The translations under genes and the position numbers were made by a program. 64,000 nt of DNA, taken from CAZCGA01 sp964498075 (GTDB taxonomy: Bacteria > Desulfobacterota > Binatia > HRBIN30). The stretch is from NCBI GenBank assembly GCA_964498075.1, contig CAZCGA010000020.1, positions 1-64,000 on the forward strand, given 5' to 3'. A model generated the notes under the pieces. That model was given only the letters and a program-made list of their open reading frames with translations. It made no database searches and was not told where the DNA came from. Below are positions 25,361-33,823 of this stretch, piece after piece. The stretch's first letter is position 1; each line of letters opens with the position of its first letter.

Positions 25361-26080
25361 ATGAAGCGATCCAGTTACCGAACCGTGGTGGTGGCCGTGA
25401 CGGCGTTGAGCTGGTGCGCCGCGGCGTATGCGTACGAAGGCGGCACGGTGAGCAACGGCGGCTCGATCGCCGGCGAAGTGAAGCTGCAGGGCACCGCGGC
25501 GGCACCGAAGGCGGTCGAGGTCACCAAGGACAAAGAGGTCTGCGGACAGCATGAGATCAAGGCCGAAGATGTGTTGGTGGGAGCGAGTGGCGGTGTCGAG
25601 AACGCCGTGGTCTCCATCACCAACATCACCAAGGGCAAGGCAATGGGCGCGGCGGAGGCGGTGCTGGATCAGAAGGGCTGCCAGTACGTTCCGCACGTCT
25701 TACTCTTCCCCGCCGGCAGCACCGTGAAGATCAACAACGACGACGGGATCCTGCACAACATCCACACCTACAGCACCAAGAACGCCCCCATCAACATGGC
25801 GCAGCCGAAGTTCAAGAAGACCATGGAGACCAAGTTCGATCAGCCGGAGGTCATCAAGGTCACCTGCGACGCGCACGGCTGGATGAGCGGCTGGTTCATC
25901 TCCGAAGATCACCCGTACTACGCCAAGACCGACGCCAACGGCAGCTTCAAGCTGACCGACGTGCCGGCGGGCGACTACGAGGTGAAGGTGTGGCACGAGA
26001 AGCTGGGAGAGCAGACCCAGAAGGTCACCGTAGCGGCCGGCGCGGAAGCCAAGGCGAATTTCACGTTGGCCGCGAAGTAG
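25361..26080 (+). CDS. Exported cupredoxin with carboxypeptidase-regulatory-like domain
   Basis: 239 residues. The ATG at 25361 follows a GAGGAGG site. The signal peptide is cleaved near AAAYA (residue 24). Type 1 copper ligands are visible as a histidine of LHNIH (H132 or H135), C169, H172 and M175 in TCDAHGWM. The last 55 residues form a beta-sandwich of the carboxypeptidase-regulatory type. C61 and C107 may form a disulfide. A periplasmic copper protein between a bc complex and an oxidase probably shuttles electrons between them; this is inference from context. Confidence 0.8.
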   Translation: MKRSSYRTVVVAVTALSWCAAAYAYEGGTVSNGGSIAGEVKLQGTAAAPKAVEVTKDKEVCGQHEIKAEDVLVGASGGVENAVVSITNITKGKAMGAAEAVLDQKGCQYVPHVLLFPAGSTVKINNDDGILHNIHTYSTKNAPINMAQPKFKKTMETKFDQPEVIKVTCDAHGWMSGWFISEDHPYYAKTDANGSFKLTDVPAGDYEVKVWHEKLGEQTQKVTVAAGAEAKANFTLAAK

Positions 26081-26109
26081 GCGCCACGGCGTACCCTGGT
26101 GGATGTCCG

Positions 26110-26139
26110 TTGCGTCTCGCGGCCCTTTCGCGCTATAGG
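26110..26139 (+). promoter_or_regulatory. Possible promoter of the cytochrome oxidase operon
   Basis: TTGCGT (26110-26115), an 18-base spacer and TATAGG (26134-26139) precede coxB by 69 bases. The -10 box has the same CGCTATAG context after a purine/pyrimidine GC-rich spacer as the promoter at 9310-9338 (there CGCTATAGC), which supports both. Confidence 0.4.
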
Positions 26140-26208
26140 CGGCCGTTGGCAGTCGCTCCCACACAAACCGATACCGAGTTATCACAACATAAGGACGGGT
26201 GAATCCGC

Positions 26209-26904
26209 ATGCTCAGTTGGCTTCCGGAAAACGTGTCGACGGTTGGCGGGGGGATCGATCAGCTCTTCTATCTGATCTATTACATCACCGGCGCAACCTT
26301 CGTGCTGGTCAACGTGTTGCTCATCGCTTTCCTGGTGCTCTACCGCCATCGCGAGGGGCGGCGCGCCACTTACACGCATGGCAACCCCACGCTGGAGATC
26401 ATTTGGACGATCGTGCCGGCACTGATCCTGATCATGCTCGCTTTCATGAGCAAGGGGCAGTGGGATGCCATCAAGAAGAACGCGCCGCCGAGCAAGGTGC
26501 AGGTCCGCGTCACCGCGAAGCAGTTCAACTGGGAGGTGCTCTATCCGGGTCCGGATGGCAAGTTCGAGACCCCGGACGACCTGCAGATCGACAACGACGT
26601 GCACGTCCCGGTCCACCAGGTGGTGCGGGTGCTGTTGCATTCCAAGGACGTCATCCATAGCTTCTTCGTTCCGCAGCTGCGCCTCAAGCAGGACGCCTTG
26701 CCGGGCCGCGAGATCGTGATGTGGTTCGAGGCCACCAAGCCCGGCAAGTACGAGATCCCCTGCGCCGAGCTGTGCGGCTTCGGCCACTCCGGTATGAAGG
26801 GGTCGCTGATCGTCCACGACGCCGCCGGCTACGATTCGTGGTTGAAGGAACGCTGGCCGGCCACCACTGCGAACGTCGCAGCGCCTGAGCCCAAGAGAGG
26901 TTGA
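26209..26904 (+). CDS. coxB: Cytochrome c oxidase subunit II
   Basis: 231 residues with two membrane helices (about 18-42 and 60-82) and a periplasmic cupredoxin domain. The CuA ligands are complete: H150 in VIHSFF, and C185, E187, C189, H193 and M196 in CAELCGFGHSGM. It accepts electrons from cytochrome c or the cupredoxin. There is no fused cytochrome c domain, so this is aa3-like, not caa3. No lipobox is seen. Confidence 0.95.
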   Translation: MLSWLPENVSTVGGGIDQLFYLIYYITGATFVLVNVLLIAFLVLYRHREGRRATYTHGNPTLEIIWTIVPALILIMLAFMSKGQWDAIKKNAPPSKVQVRVTAKQFNWEVLYPGPDGKFETPDDLQIDNDVHVPVHQVVRVLLHSKDVIHSFFVPQLRLKQDALPGREIVMWFEATKPGKYEIPCAELCGFGHSGMKGSLIVHDAAGYDSWLKERWPATTANVAAPEPKRG

Positions 26905-26909
26905 TTCCG

Positions 26910-28653
26910 ATGAGTGAGACCGCAGCAGTTGCCACCGCGGCGCACGCCGCCCACGCGCCGCACGAAGAGCTGAGCTTCCTCAGGCACTACGTCTTCTCCA
27001 CCGATCACAAGATGATCGGCCGCCAGTTCCTGTTCCTCGGCCTCTTCATGATGATCATCGGAGGCTTGTTGGCACTGATGGTCCGCTGGGAGCTGGCCTG
27101 GCCGGAAGAGGTCGTACCGTTCACCCAGTGGATCCCCGAACCCTACATGTACGAAGGGCACATGAGCCCGGCGTTCTACAACGCGCTGTTCACCATGCAC
27201 GCCACCATCATGATCTTCTTCGTGGTGATGCCCATCCTGGTCGGGTGCTTCGGAAACTTCCTCATCCCGCTGATGATCGGTACGCGTGACATGGCGTTCC
27301 CTGTCCTGAATATGATCTCCTTCTGGGTCGGCGCCGTCGCCGGGGTGCTCATGCTGGCGGGCTTCTTCGTGCCCTTCGGCCACGCGGCCGCCGGGTGGAC
27401 GTCGTACGCGCCCTTATCGGCCGATCCGCAGTACACCGGCGTGTACTGGGGCCAGAACTTGTGGTGCATCAGCATCCTGGTCCTCGGCGTGTCGTCGTTG
27501 ATGGGCTCGATCAACTACATCACCACGATCATCAACATGCGCGCCCCGGGGATGCAGCTCTTCCGCCTGCCGCTGACCATCTGGGCGCTGTTCATCGTCG
27601 CCATCCTGCTGCTGCTGGCGCTGCCGGTGTTGAGCGCGGCGCTCGGCATGCTGCTGCTGGATCGGATGGCCGGGACGCACTTCTTCATCGCGAGCGGCGG
27701 CGGCGAGCCGCTGCTCTGGCAGCACCTCTTCTGGTTCTTCGGTCATCCCGAAGTGTACATTCTGATTCTCCCAGCCATGGGCATTACGTCCGACATTTTG
27801 CCGGTCTTCGCGCGCAAGCCCATCTTCGGGTATCGCGCCATGGCCTATTCGATCATCGCCATCGCCGGCTTGAGCTGGATCGTCTGGGGGCACCACATGT
27901 TCCAGAGCGGGATGAACCCGACGCTGGGCACCAGCTTCATGATCTCGACGATGGTCNNNNNNNNNNTTCAACTGGCTGGGCACGTTGTGGGGCGGCGACA
28001 TCCGCTTGACCACCCCGATGCTCAACGCCCTCGCCTTCGTGTCGATGTTCGTCATTGGCGGGCTGAGCGGCATCTACATGGCGGCGACGCCGGTGGACAT
28101 CTTCATCCACGACACCTACTTCATCGTCGCGCACATTCATTACGTCGTCTTCGGCGGCAGCGTCTTCGGCATCTTCGCCGCCATCTACTTCTGGTTCCCC
28201 AAGATGTTCGGCCGGATGATGAACGAGACGCTCGGCAAGATCCATTTCTGGCCGACCTTCATCGCCTTCAACTGCACGTTCTTCCCGATGCACATCCTCG
28301 GCGTCGGCGGCCACATGCGGCGCATCTACAACCCGATGCAGTACGACTTCCTGAAGCCCTTGCAGCCGATCAACGTGTTCATCACCATCAGCGCCGTCTG
28401 CCTGGGCCTGGCGCAGATTCCGTTCGTCATCAATTTCTTCTGGAGCCTGTTTGCAGGCAAGGTGGCGGAAGAGAATCCGTGGCAAGCCAATACGCTGGAG
28501 TGGACGGCACCGTCGCCGCCGCCGCACGGCAACTTCGGCGCGATCCCGACGGTGTACCGCGGCCCGTATGAGTACAGCTCGCCGGAGGTGAAGGAGGACT
28601 GGCTGCCGCAGAACCGGCGCTTGGGAACCGAGTCCGCTGCGCGCGCCCATTAG
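26910..28653 (+). CDS. coxA: Cytochrome c oxidase subunit I, interrupted by assembly gap
   Basis: Haem-copper oxidase catalytic subunit. H97 (low-spin haem), H279 and Y283 in HPEVY (CuB and the cross-linked tyrosine), and H328/H329 (CuB) are visible before the gap. HDTYFIVAHIHYV, with the haem a/a3 histidines, follows it. Ten Ns at 27957-27966 shift the frame by one. The family usually has about nine residues between STMV and FNWLG, so about 27 bases are probably missing and the real gene is intact. The ATG at 26910 is chosen because GAGAGG lies nine bases upstream; the TTG at 26901 overlaps the coxB stop. Confidence 0.92.
27957..27966. other. Assembly gap (10 N) within coxA
   Basis: Ten ambiguous bases. 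The flanking codons are in frames that differ by one, so the gap length is a placeholder. From the conserved protein on both sides about 27 bases are expected. Confidence 0.95.
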
Positions 28654-28672
28654 CGGAGAGTCGTTGCGACAC

Positions 28673-29683
28673 ATGGCTTTGCGCTTCCACAGCTCACGTC
28701 GCCCGGCCGAGTCCGCAGAGAACGACGGCTGGGCCGTCCTCAGCCGCTGGCCGCATTGGCTGGCGGTGCTCACCGCTGCGGCCACGCTGCTGCTCATCTG
28801 CGTCGGCGGCCTGGTGACCAACACGGGATCGGCGCTCGCAGTGCCCGACTGGCCGACGACGTTCGGCTACAACATGTTTCTCTACCCGTGGTCGCGCATG
28901 GTCGGGGGCATTTTCTACGAGCACAGTCATCGGCTGCTCGGCAGCGCCGTCGGTCTGCTCACCGTGGCGCTCGCGATATCGCTGTGGCTGACCGCCGCGG
29001 GACCGCGGCTCCGCGTCCTCGGCGTGGTCGCCCTCGCGGCGGTGATCGTCCAAGGCGTCCTCGGCGGCCTGCGCGTCGTGCTGCTCGAGCACGGCCTGGC
29101 GATGATTCACGGCTGCGTCGCGCAGGCCTTCTTTGCGCTCATGGTGAGTCTGGCAGTGATCACTTCGCAGCGCTGGCAACGCGCCCCGCTCATCGAGGCA
29201 CCGCGCCTGCGGCGGCTGGCGCTGATCACCGTACCACTGGTCTACGCGCAGCTGGTCTTCGGCGCCGTGTTGACCCACACCGGGAGCCGGCTCGATGCGC
29301 ACCTCCTGGGTGGTGCAGCGGCCACGCTTGCCATCGCGTGGCTCGCGATCGAGGTGTTGCGCAGTCACGCAGGTCGTGTCGAGCTGCATCGGCCAGCCGC
29401 ATTGTTTGCCGTGTTGGTTGCGGCCCAGTTGAGCCTCGGGCTCGGGGCGTACCTCTGGCGCTTCACCACGGCGAGCGTGTCGATCGCCCCGGCGTCGGGG
29501 CTGGCGTTGCTGGCGGCGCATCGCGTGGCCGGCACGGCGCTGTGGGGCACAGCCGTGCTGCTGGCGTTGCGTATCGTGCGGCTCACGCAAGGGACGCGCA
29601 CGGTCAGGCTGCCGGTCGTTCCGGTGGCGCGCCCGTTCGCCCGCCGCTTGGGGCACGGCCACAGCCGTCAGGTGGCGGCATGA
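28673..29683 (+). CDS. ctaA: Haem A synthase
   Basis: 336 residues, eight predicted membrane helices in two four-helix halves. Conserved histidines lie in FYEHSHRLLG and MIHGC in the first half and near LDAHLLGG and LAAHRVAG in the second. It converts haem O to haem A for the oxidase. The ATG at 28673 is used; a TTG at 28664 is closer to GGAGAG and could be the real start. The stop overlaps ctaB (ATGA). Confidence 0.92.
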   Translation: MALRFHSSRRPAESAENDGWAVLSRWPHWLAVLTAAATLLLICVGGLVTNTGSALAVPDWPTTFGYNMFLYPWSRMVGGIFYEHSHRLLGSAVGLLTVALAISLWLTAAGPRLRVLGVVALAAVIVQGVLGGLRVVLLEHGLAMIHGCVAQAFFALMVSLAVITSQRWQRAPLIEAPRLRRLALITVPLVYAQLVFGAVLTHTGSRLDAHLLGGAAATLAIAWLAIEVLRSHAGRVELHRPAALFAVLVAAQLSLGLGAYLWRFTTASVSIAPASGLALLAAHRVAGTALWGTAVLLALRIVRLTQGTRTVRLPVVPVARPFARRLGHGHSRQVAA

Positions 29684-30585
29684 TCCAGCAATCCTCCGTA
29701 CTGGATGCCGACGTCACGCGCGCCCGGCGCCACGTTGCCGACTTCGTCGAGCTGGGCAAGCCACGCGTGGTGTTGATGGTGCTGGTCACCACGTGGGTGG
29801 GCTTCTATCTCGGCAGCCAGGGGATGCCCGACTATCTGCGGCTGCTGCCAACGCTGATCGGCACGGCGCTGGCGGCCGCTGGGACGCTGGCGCTGAACCA
29901 GTATCTGGAACGCGACCTCGACGCCATGATGCAGCGCACGCGCCGGCGCCCGCTGCCGGACGGGCGGATGCAGCCGGCCGACGCGTTGCTCTTCGGGGTG
30001 GTGATTACCGCGGCGGGCCTGCTGTACCTCACCTTCGCGGTAAACGTGCTGGCGGGCGTGGTCACCGCCTTCACGACGTTCAGTTACCTGTTCATCTACA
30101 CGCCGCTGAAGCGCAAGAGCCCGCTGTGCAGCATCGCCGGGGCCGTCCCGGGCGCGTTGCCGCCGGTGACGGGTTGGGTCGCGTCGCACAACGGCTTCGG
30201 TGTCGAAGCGTGGATCTTGTTTGCCATCCTGTTCCTCTGGCAGCTGCCGCATTCGCTGGCGATCGCCCGGGTGTATCGCGATGACTACGCCAAGGCCGGT
30301 ATTCGCCTGCTGCCGGTCGTCGAGCCGGATGCCCGGAGCACGGGCAGGCAAATCGTCACCAACTGTCTGGCGCTATTGGTCGTGGGGTTGTTGCCGACCC
30401 TCGTCGGCCTGGCCGGCCCGGTCTACTTCATTGCCGCGCTGGTGCTCGGCGTCACGTTCCTCGGCTACGGCGTCGCCTTTGCGTTGGCGCGCACGGTGCC
30501 GTCGGCGCGGCAGCTGATGTTTGCGTCGCTCTTCTATCTGCCGGCGCTGTTGATTGTTCTGGCGCTGGACAAGGTTCCCTTCTAG
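29680..30585 (+). CDS. ctaB: Haem O synthase (protohaem IX farnesyltransferase)
   Basis: 301 residues of the UbiA prenyltransferase superfamily. The first Asp-rich motif is NQYLERDLDAMMQRT near 70-84, and the second region is YRDDYAKAGIRLLPV near 203. It attaches a farnesyl chain to haem B, the first step towards haem A. The start overlaps the ctaA stop by four bases, so haem O and haem A synthesis are coupled. Confidence 0.95.
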   Translation: MIQQSSVLDADVTRARRHVADFVELGKPRVVLMVLVTTWVGFYLGSQGMPDYLRLLPTLIGTALAAAGTLALNQYLERDLDAMMQRTRRRPLPDGRMQPADALLFGVVITAAGLLYLTFAVNVLAGVVTAFTTFSYLFIYTPLKRKSPLCSIAGAVPGALPPVTGWVASHNGFGVEAWILFAILFLWQLPHSLAIARVYRDDYAKAGIRLLPVVEPDARSTGRQIVTNCLALLVVGLLPTLVGLAGPVYFIAALVLGVTFLGYGVAFALARTVPSARQLMFASLFYLPALLIVLALDKVPF

Positions 30586-30595
30586 GGGCACGGCC

Positions 30596-30733
30596 ATGGC
30601 GGCTCGGTTCGAATCGACAGGCAGCGCGTCGCGACAGACACGTAATCTGCGCACCGGCCTCGTGCTGATCGCGGCATTCGCAGCGATGTTCATCGGCTCG
30701 GTGCTGTACATCGTTCTGCATTCGGTGCGGTGA
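30596..30733 (+). CDS. Single-pass membrane protein in the oxidase operon
   Basis: 45 residues. A polar basic N-terminus of 20 residues is followed by one membrane helix (about 21-43). It lies 10 bases after ctaB and one base before the next subunit III-like gene. Small single-helix proteins at this place are common in oxidase operons, where they act in subunit I assembly; no homology can be claimed at this length. Confidence 0.65.
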   Translation: MAARFESTGSASRQTRNLRTGLVLIAAFAAMFIGSVLYIVLHSVR

Positions 30734-30734
30734 C

Positions 30735-31394
30735 ATGGCACGCGCGCTGCCTCGACAGCCTCCTGTTCCGCACACCGTCCCGCGGCGGCTGCGCGTAATT
30801 CCCGGCTTCAGCGGTGGCGACCCGCCGGTGCAGACATGGCAGCCGCCGATCAGCAACGGACAGCTGGCGGTGCTCATCTTCATCGCGTTCGAGACGATGA
30901 TCTTCGCGGGTCTGGTGAGTTCCTACTGGGTGCTGCGCAGCGGCAGCTTGGCGTGGCCGCCGCCGAATCTGCCGCGCCTGCCGCTGGCAGTGACCTGGGT
31001 GAACACGTTCATGCTCACGTTCAGCGCGTTCACCATGTGGCGCAGCGTGGCGGCTATTGGCGCCGGCAGCCAGGCCGGCCTGCGCAGCGCGCTGGTGGCG
31101 ACTGCCGTCCTGGGCGTGGGCTTCTTGGGCGTACAGGGTTCAGAGTGGGCGCGTCTGATCCGCCAGGGGCTGACCTTGTCGTCCGGCTCCTACGGATCGA
31201 TCTTCTACACCCTCATCGGTTTACATGCCCTGCACGTGGTCGGCGCCGTCGTCTGGCTTTTGGCCGTGCTGGCGATCGCGCAGCGCAACGGCTACACCGC
31301 CGAGCGCCACAGCGGTGTGCGGCTGTGCGCCACGTACTGGTACTTTGTCTGCGCCCTCTGGCTGGTGCTGTTTGCCGTGGTCTATCTGTACTGA
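30735..31394 (+). CDS. Cytochrome c oxidase subunit III-like protein, copy 1
   Basis: 219 residues, five membrane helices after a proline-rich N-terminus of about 45 residues. Subunit III features are EWARLIRQGLTLSSGSYGSIFYTLIGLHALHV-type helices, split here as SEWARLI and GLHALHV, and a terminal helix ending AVVYLY. It is one of two subunit III paralogues in the operon. It diverges more from typical CoxC than copy 2 and has FAGLVSSYWVLR in helix I. Confidence 0.85.
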   Translation: MARALPRQPPVPHTVPRRLRVIPGFSGGDPPVQTWQPPISNGQLAVLIFIAFETMIFAGLVSSYWVLRSGSLAWPPPNLPRLPLAVTWVNTFMLTFSAFTMWRSVAAIGAGSQAGLRSALVATAVLGVGFLGVQGSEWARLIRQGLTLSSGSYGSIFYTLIGLHALHVVGAVVWLLAVLAIAQRNGYTAERHSGVRLCATYWYFVCALWLVLFAVVYLY

Positions 31395-31403
31395 GAGCGG
31401 GTG

Positions 31404-31694
31404 ATGGCGATGAAACGTTCGCGGCAGTCATTTTGGTTGTCAGGTGCAGCGGCAGTGCTGCTCGGCATCGTCGTGGCGGCGCCAGCGGCGGTGCTCGCCT
31501 GTCCGAGTTGTAAGGACGCGATCAGCAACGATGCTGTAGCCGACGCCTTCAGTTGGACCACACTGTTACTGATCGCGATGCCGATGCTACTGGTGGGATC
31601 GATCGGCGGGTGGGTCGCGTACGTGTACTGGCGCGCGGCCCGGAGCGCGGCGGCTGCGGGCGATGCGTCTCCGCAGCCAAGTGGGAATGCCTAG
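31404..31694 (+). CDS. Exported/membrane CPSC-motif protein in the oxidase operon
   Basis: 96 residues; an ATG at 31410 is an alternative start. A signal-like hydrophobic segment (about 9-29) ends before ACPSCKDAIS, then a second membrane helix near 52-75. The two cysteines (CPSC) face the periplasm just after the first segment and could bind copper or form a disulfide. I do not recognise the family; its position between two subunit III genes suggests oxidase assembly. Confidence 0.65.
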   Translation: MAMKRSRQSFWLSGAAAVLLGIVVAAPAAVLACPSCKDAISNDAVADAFSWTTLLLIAMPMLLVGSIGGWVAYVYWRAARSAAAAGDASPQPSGNA

Positions 31695-31724
31695 CACTGT
31701 GCGGACAGAAAAGGAGAGCGACAC

Positions 31725-32330
31725 GTGAGCCAAGCAGCGGTACTCGAACACGGGTTACAAGTGGAGCCGGCGGAATCGCCCCTCACGCCGGAGAGCTGGG
31801 GCAAGCTGGGCATGTGGGTCTTCCTCGCCGGTGACGCCATGTCGTTCGGCGGGTTGATTTGTGCCTATGCGGCGTTGCGCTTCTCCGATCCGAGCTGGCC
31901 GGTCCCCTCGACCATTCTCGGTGTGCCCTTCACGGCGGTGATGACCTTCCTGCTGATCTGCAGCAGCGTCACCATGGTGAAAGGGCTCGAAGCGATCAAG
32001 CACGGTGATCGCGCCGGGTTGCGCCGGTTTCTGGGGCTCACCATCCTGGGTGGTGCCTGCTTTCTCGGGATGCAAGCGCGCGAGTGGACCCACCTGATCG
32101 AGCACACTATGACGCTGACCAGCAAGGGGCTGTTCGGCTCGACGTTCTTCGTCCTCACCGGCTTCCACGGCTGTCACGTGTTCTCCGGCGTGGTCTACCT
32201 GAGCTGTATTCTGGGCAACGCCGGGTACTACTCGGCCGACAACCACAACTCGGTGGAGGTCGTCGGGCTCTACTGGCACTTCGTCGATCTGGTGTGGATT
32301 CTGATCTTCACCTTCGTCTACCTGATTTGA
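31725..32330 (+). CDS. coxC: Cytochrome c oxidase subunit III, copy 2
   Basis: 201 residues, GTG start with AAAGGAGAG upstream. Five helices with the normal subunit III motifs: GMWVFLAGDAMSFGGL, AREWTHLIEH, FFVLTGFHGCHVFSG and YWHFVDLVWI. The WHFVD motif is strongly conserved in CoxC. It stabilises subunit I and the proton-uptake path. This copy is the more canonical of the two. Confidence 0.92.
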   Translation: MSQAAVLEHGLQVEPAESPLTPESWGKLGMWVFLAGDAMSFGGLICAYAALRFSDPSWPVPSTILGVPFTAVMTFLLICSSVTMVKGLEAIKHGDRAGLRRFLGLTILGGACFLGMQAREWTHLIEHTMTLTSKGLFGSTFFVLTGFHGCHVFSGVVYLSCILGNAGYYSADNHNSVEVVGLYWHFVDLVWILIFTFVYLI

Positions 32331-32349
32331 ACGTAGGGAGAGTTGAGCG

Positions 32350-32637
32350 ATGGATACGACGCACGAAGCACCAAACTACATGGCCATCTTCTGGTGGCTG
32401 CTGGGGCTGACGATTGCCGAGCTGGCGGTGGCGTACATGGGCCTGCCAAAGCCGTTGATGATCGCCGGGCTCGTCGGCCTTGCGGTCGCCAAGGCCGCGC
32501 TGGTCGCGATGTACTTCATGCATCTGAAGTTCGAGCGCCGGACGCTCGGCTTGATTGCGCTCACGCCGCCCTTCCTCTTGATCCTCTTCGTGGTGATCAC
32601 CTTCCCCGACACGGCCTGGAGGCTGTTCGTTCATTGA
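32350..32637 (+). CDS. Cytochrome c oxidase subunit IV
   Basis: 95 residues, three membrane helices, of the prokaryotic COX4/CtaF type (motif KAALVAMYFMHLKFE). It is a structural subunit of the oxidase. Its stop overlaps the TTG start of the SCO gene (TTGA). Confidence 0.9.
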   Translation: MDTTHEAPNYMAIFWWLLGLTIAELAVAYMGLPKPLMIAGLVGLAVAKAALVAMYFMHLKFERRTLGLIALTPPFLLILFVVITFPDTAWRLFVH

Positions 32638-33335
32638 AACACGTCCTGCGTTCGCGCCTCCTGCGCAGCGCGCTGATCGTCGCCGGAGGCCTGTTCCTGA
32701 GCGCCGCCACCTGGGTGGCTTTCCGCCACGGCGTGGAGCCGGCGCCAGCCGGCTTGCCGGTGATCGGCGCCGTGCCGGAGTTCGCGCTCGTCGCCAGCAA
32801 CGGTGAGCCGCTCGCCCAGACCAATCTGGCCGGCGGCATCTGGGTTGCCGACTTCATCTTCACTCACTGCCCCGGCATCTGTCCGATGCTGAGCGGCCAG
32901 ATGGCCCGCCTGCAAAGCACGCTCGCACGTGAGCATGAAGACACGGTGCGCCTGGTTTCCTTCAGCGTCGATCCCGCGAACGATACCCCCGAAGCGTTGC
33001 GCACCTACGCCGAACGCTTTCGTGCCGACCCGAGCCGCTGGCTGTTCCTCACGGGTGAGCGCGACACCCTGCACCGGCTGATCAAGGACGGCTTCCGCCT
33101 GGCGGTCGCCGAGCGGAGGCCAGACGAGAACGCTGACGGCGAAGGGCTGATCACCCACAGCGATCGCTTCGTACTGGTTGATCGCCACCTGCAGATCCGC
33201 GGCTACTACCACGGCACCGACGAGGACGGGATCAAGCAGCTCTTGCACGACATCCAAACGCTGCGCAGAGAGCAGCCATCAGCCGTCAGCTTTCAGCAAT
33301 CAGCTTTCGAAGATTCCGCTGAAGCTGACCGCTGA
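32634..33335 (+). CDS. SCO1/SenC copper chaperone
   Basis: 233 residues from a TTG that overlaps the previous stop. One membrane anchor (about 10-30) and a thioredoxin-like periplasmic domain. The copper ligands are C79 and C83 in HCPGICP, and H175 in LITHSDRFVLVD. It delivers copper to the CuA site of subunit II. The last about 20 residues (from QPSAV) are encoded by a heptad repeat array and are not part of the fold, so the original stop codon was probably lost. Confidence 0.92.
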   Translation: MKHVLRSRLLRSALIVAGGLFLSAATWVAFRHGVEPAPAGLPVIGAVPEFALVASNGEPLAQTNLAGGIWVADFIFTHCPGICPMLSGQMARLQSTLAREHEDTVRLVSFSVDPANDTPEALRTYAERFRADPSRWLFLTGERDTLHRLIKDGFRLAVAERRPDENADGEGLITHSDRFVLVDRHLQIRGYYHGTDEDGIKQLLHDIQTLRREQPSAVSFQQSAFEDSAEADR

Positions 33336-33349
33336 CAGCTGATCGCTGA
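33273..33349 (+). repeat. Inverted heptad array (CAGCNNT)5 / (NNGCTGA)
   Basis: Five gapless units of CAGCNNT fill 33273-33307. After nine bases, units of NNGCTGA (one shortened to six bases) fill 33317-33349, ending at the DUF420 start codon. The cores TCAGC and GCTGA are complementary, so the array can fold into a long imperfect hairpin. It encodes the SCO C-terminal tail and stop. Confidence 0.8.
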
Positions 33350-33778
33350 ATGCTTTCTTTACACGACCTTCCCGCGTTGAACGCCACGCTGAACGCCACC
33401 AGCGCGGTTCTCCTGGCCCTCGGCTACGGCTTCATCCGCCGCCGGCAAATCGACGCCCACCGAGCGTGCATGCTGGCCGCCTTCGGCGTGTCGACGCTCT
33501 TCCTGATTTCCTATCTGGTCTACCACTACCAAGTGGGCTCCGTGCGGTTCCCGGGCACCGGCTGGGTGCGCGGCCTGTACTTCGCCATCCTGATCTCACA
33601 CACCATCCTCGCCGCCTCGGTCCCCCCGTTGGCCATCGTCACCCTAACCCGCGCCCTCCGCCAACGTTTCGACCGCCACCGCCGCATCGCGCGCTGGGCC
33701 CTGCCGATTTGGTTCTACGTCTCGGTCACCGGCGTGATCGTCTACGTCATGCTGTATCAGCTGTACGGCGCCCGCTGA
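33350..33778 (+). CDS. DUF420 membrane protein
   Basis: 142 residues, four membrane helices. Conserved histidines lie at HRACMLAAF, YLVYHYQ, ISHTILAA and DRHRRIARW, as in DUF420/CtaM-like proteins. The family accompanies haem-copper oxidases and is needed for their maturation in some Gram-positives. It is the last gene of the respiratory cluster. Confidence 0.85.
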   Translation: MLSLHDLPALNATLNATSAVLLALGYGFIRRRQIDAHRACMLAAFGVSTLFLISYLVYHYQVGSVRFPGTGWVRGLYFAILISHTILAASVPPLAIVTLTRALRQRFDRHRRIARWALPIWFYVSVTGVIVYVMLYQLYGAR

Positions 33779-33823
33779 CCGTCCTGCGGGCTCACGTCGG
33801 CAAGGGCGCGATCATTCTCGACG

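Noticed and set aside
22548..25505. Two minus-strand frames of about 500 residues across the octahaem gene
   Set aside because: The plus strand has eight CXXCH motifs and operon context; the opposite frames have no recognisable features.
26910..28653. coxA as a frameshifted pseudogene
   Set aside because: The frame change coincides with ten Ns, and all catalytic residues outside the gap are present.
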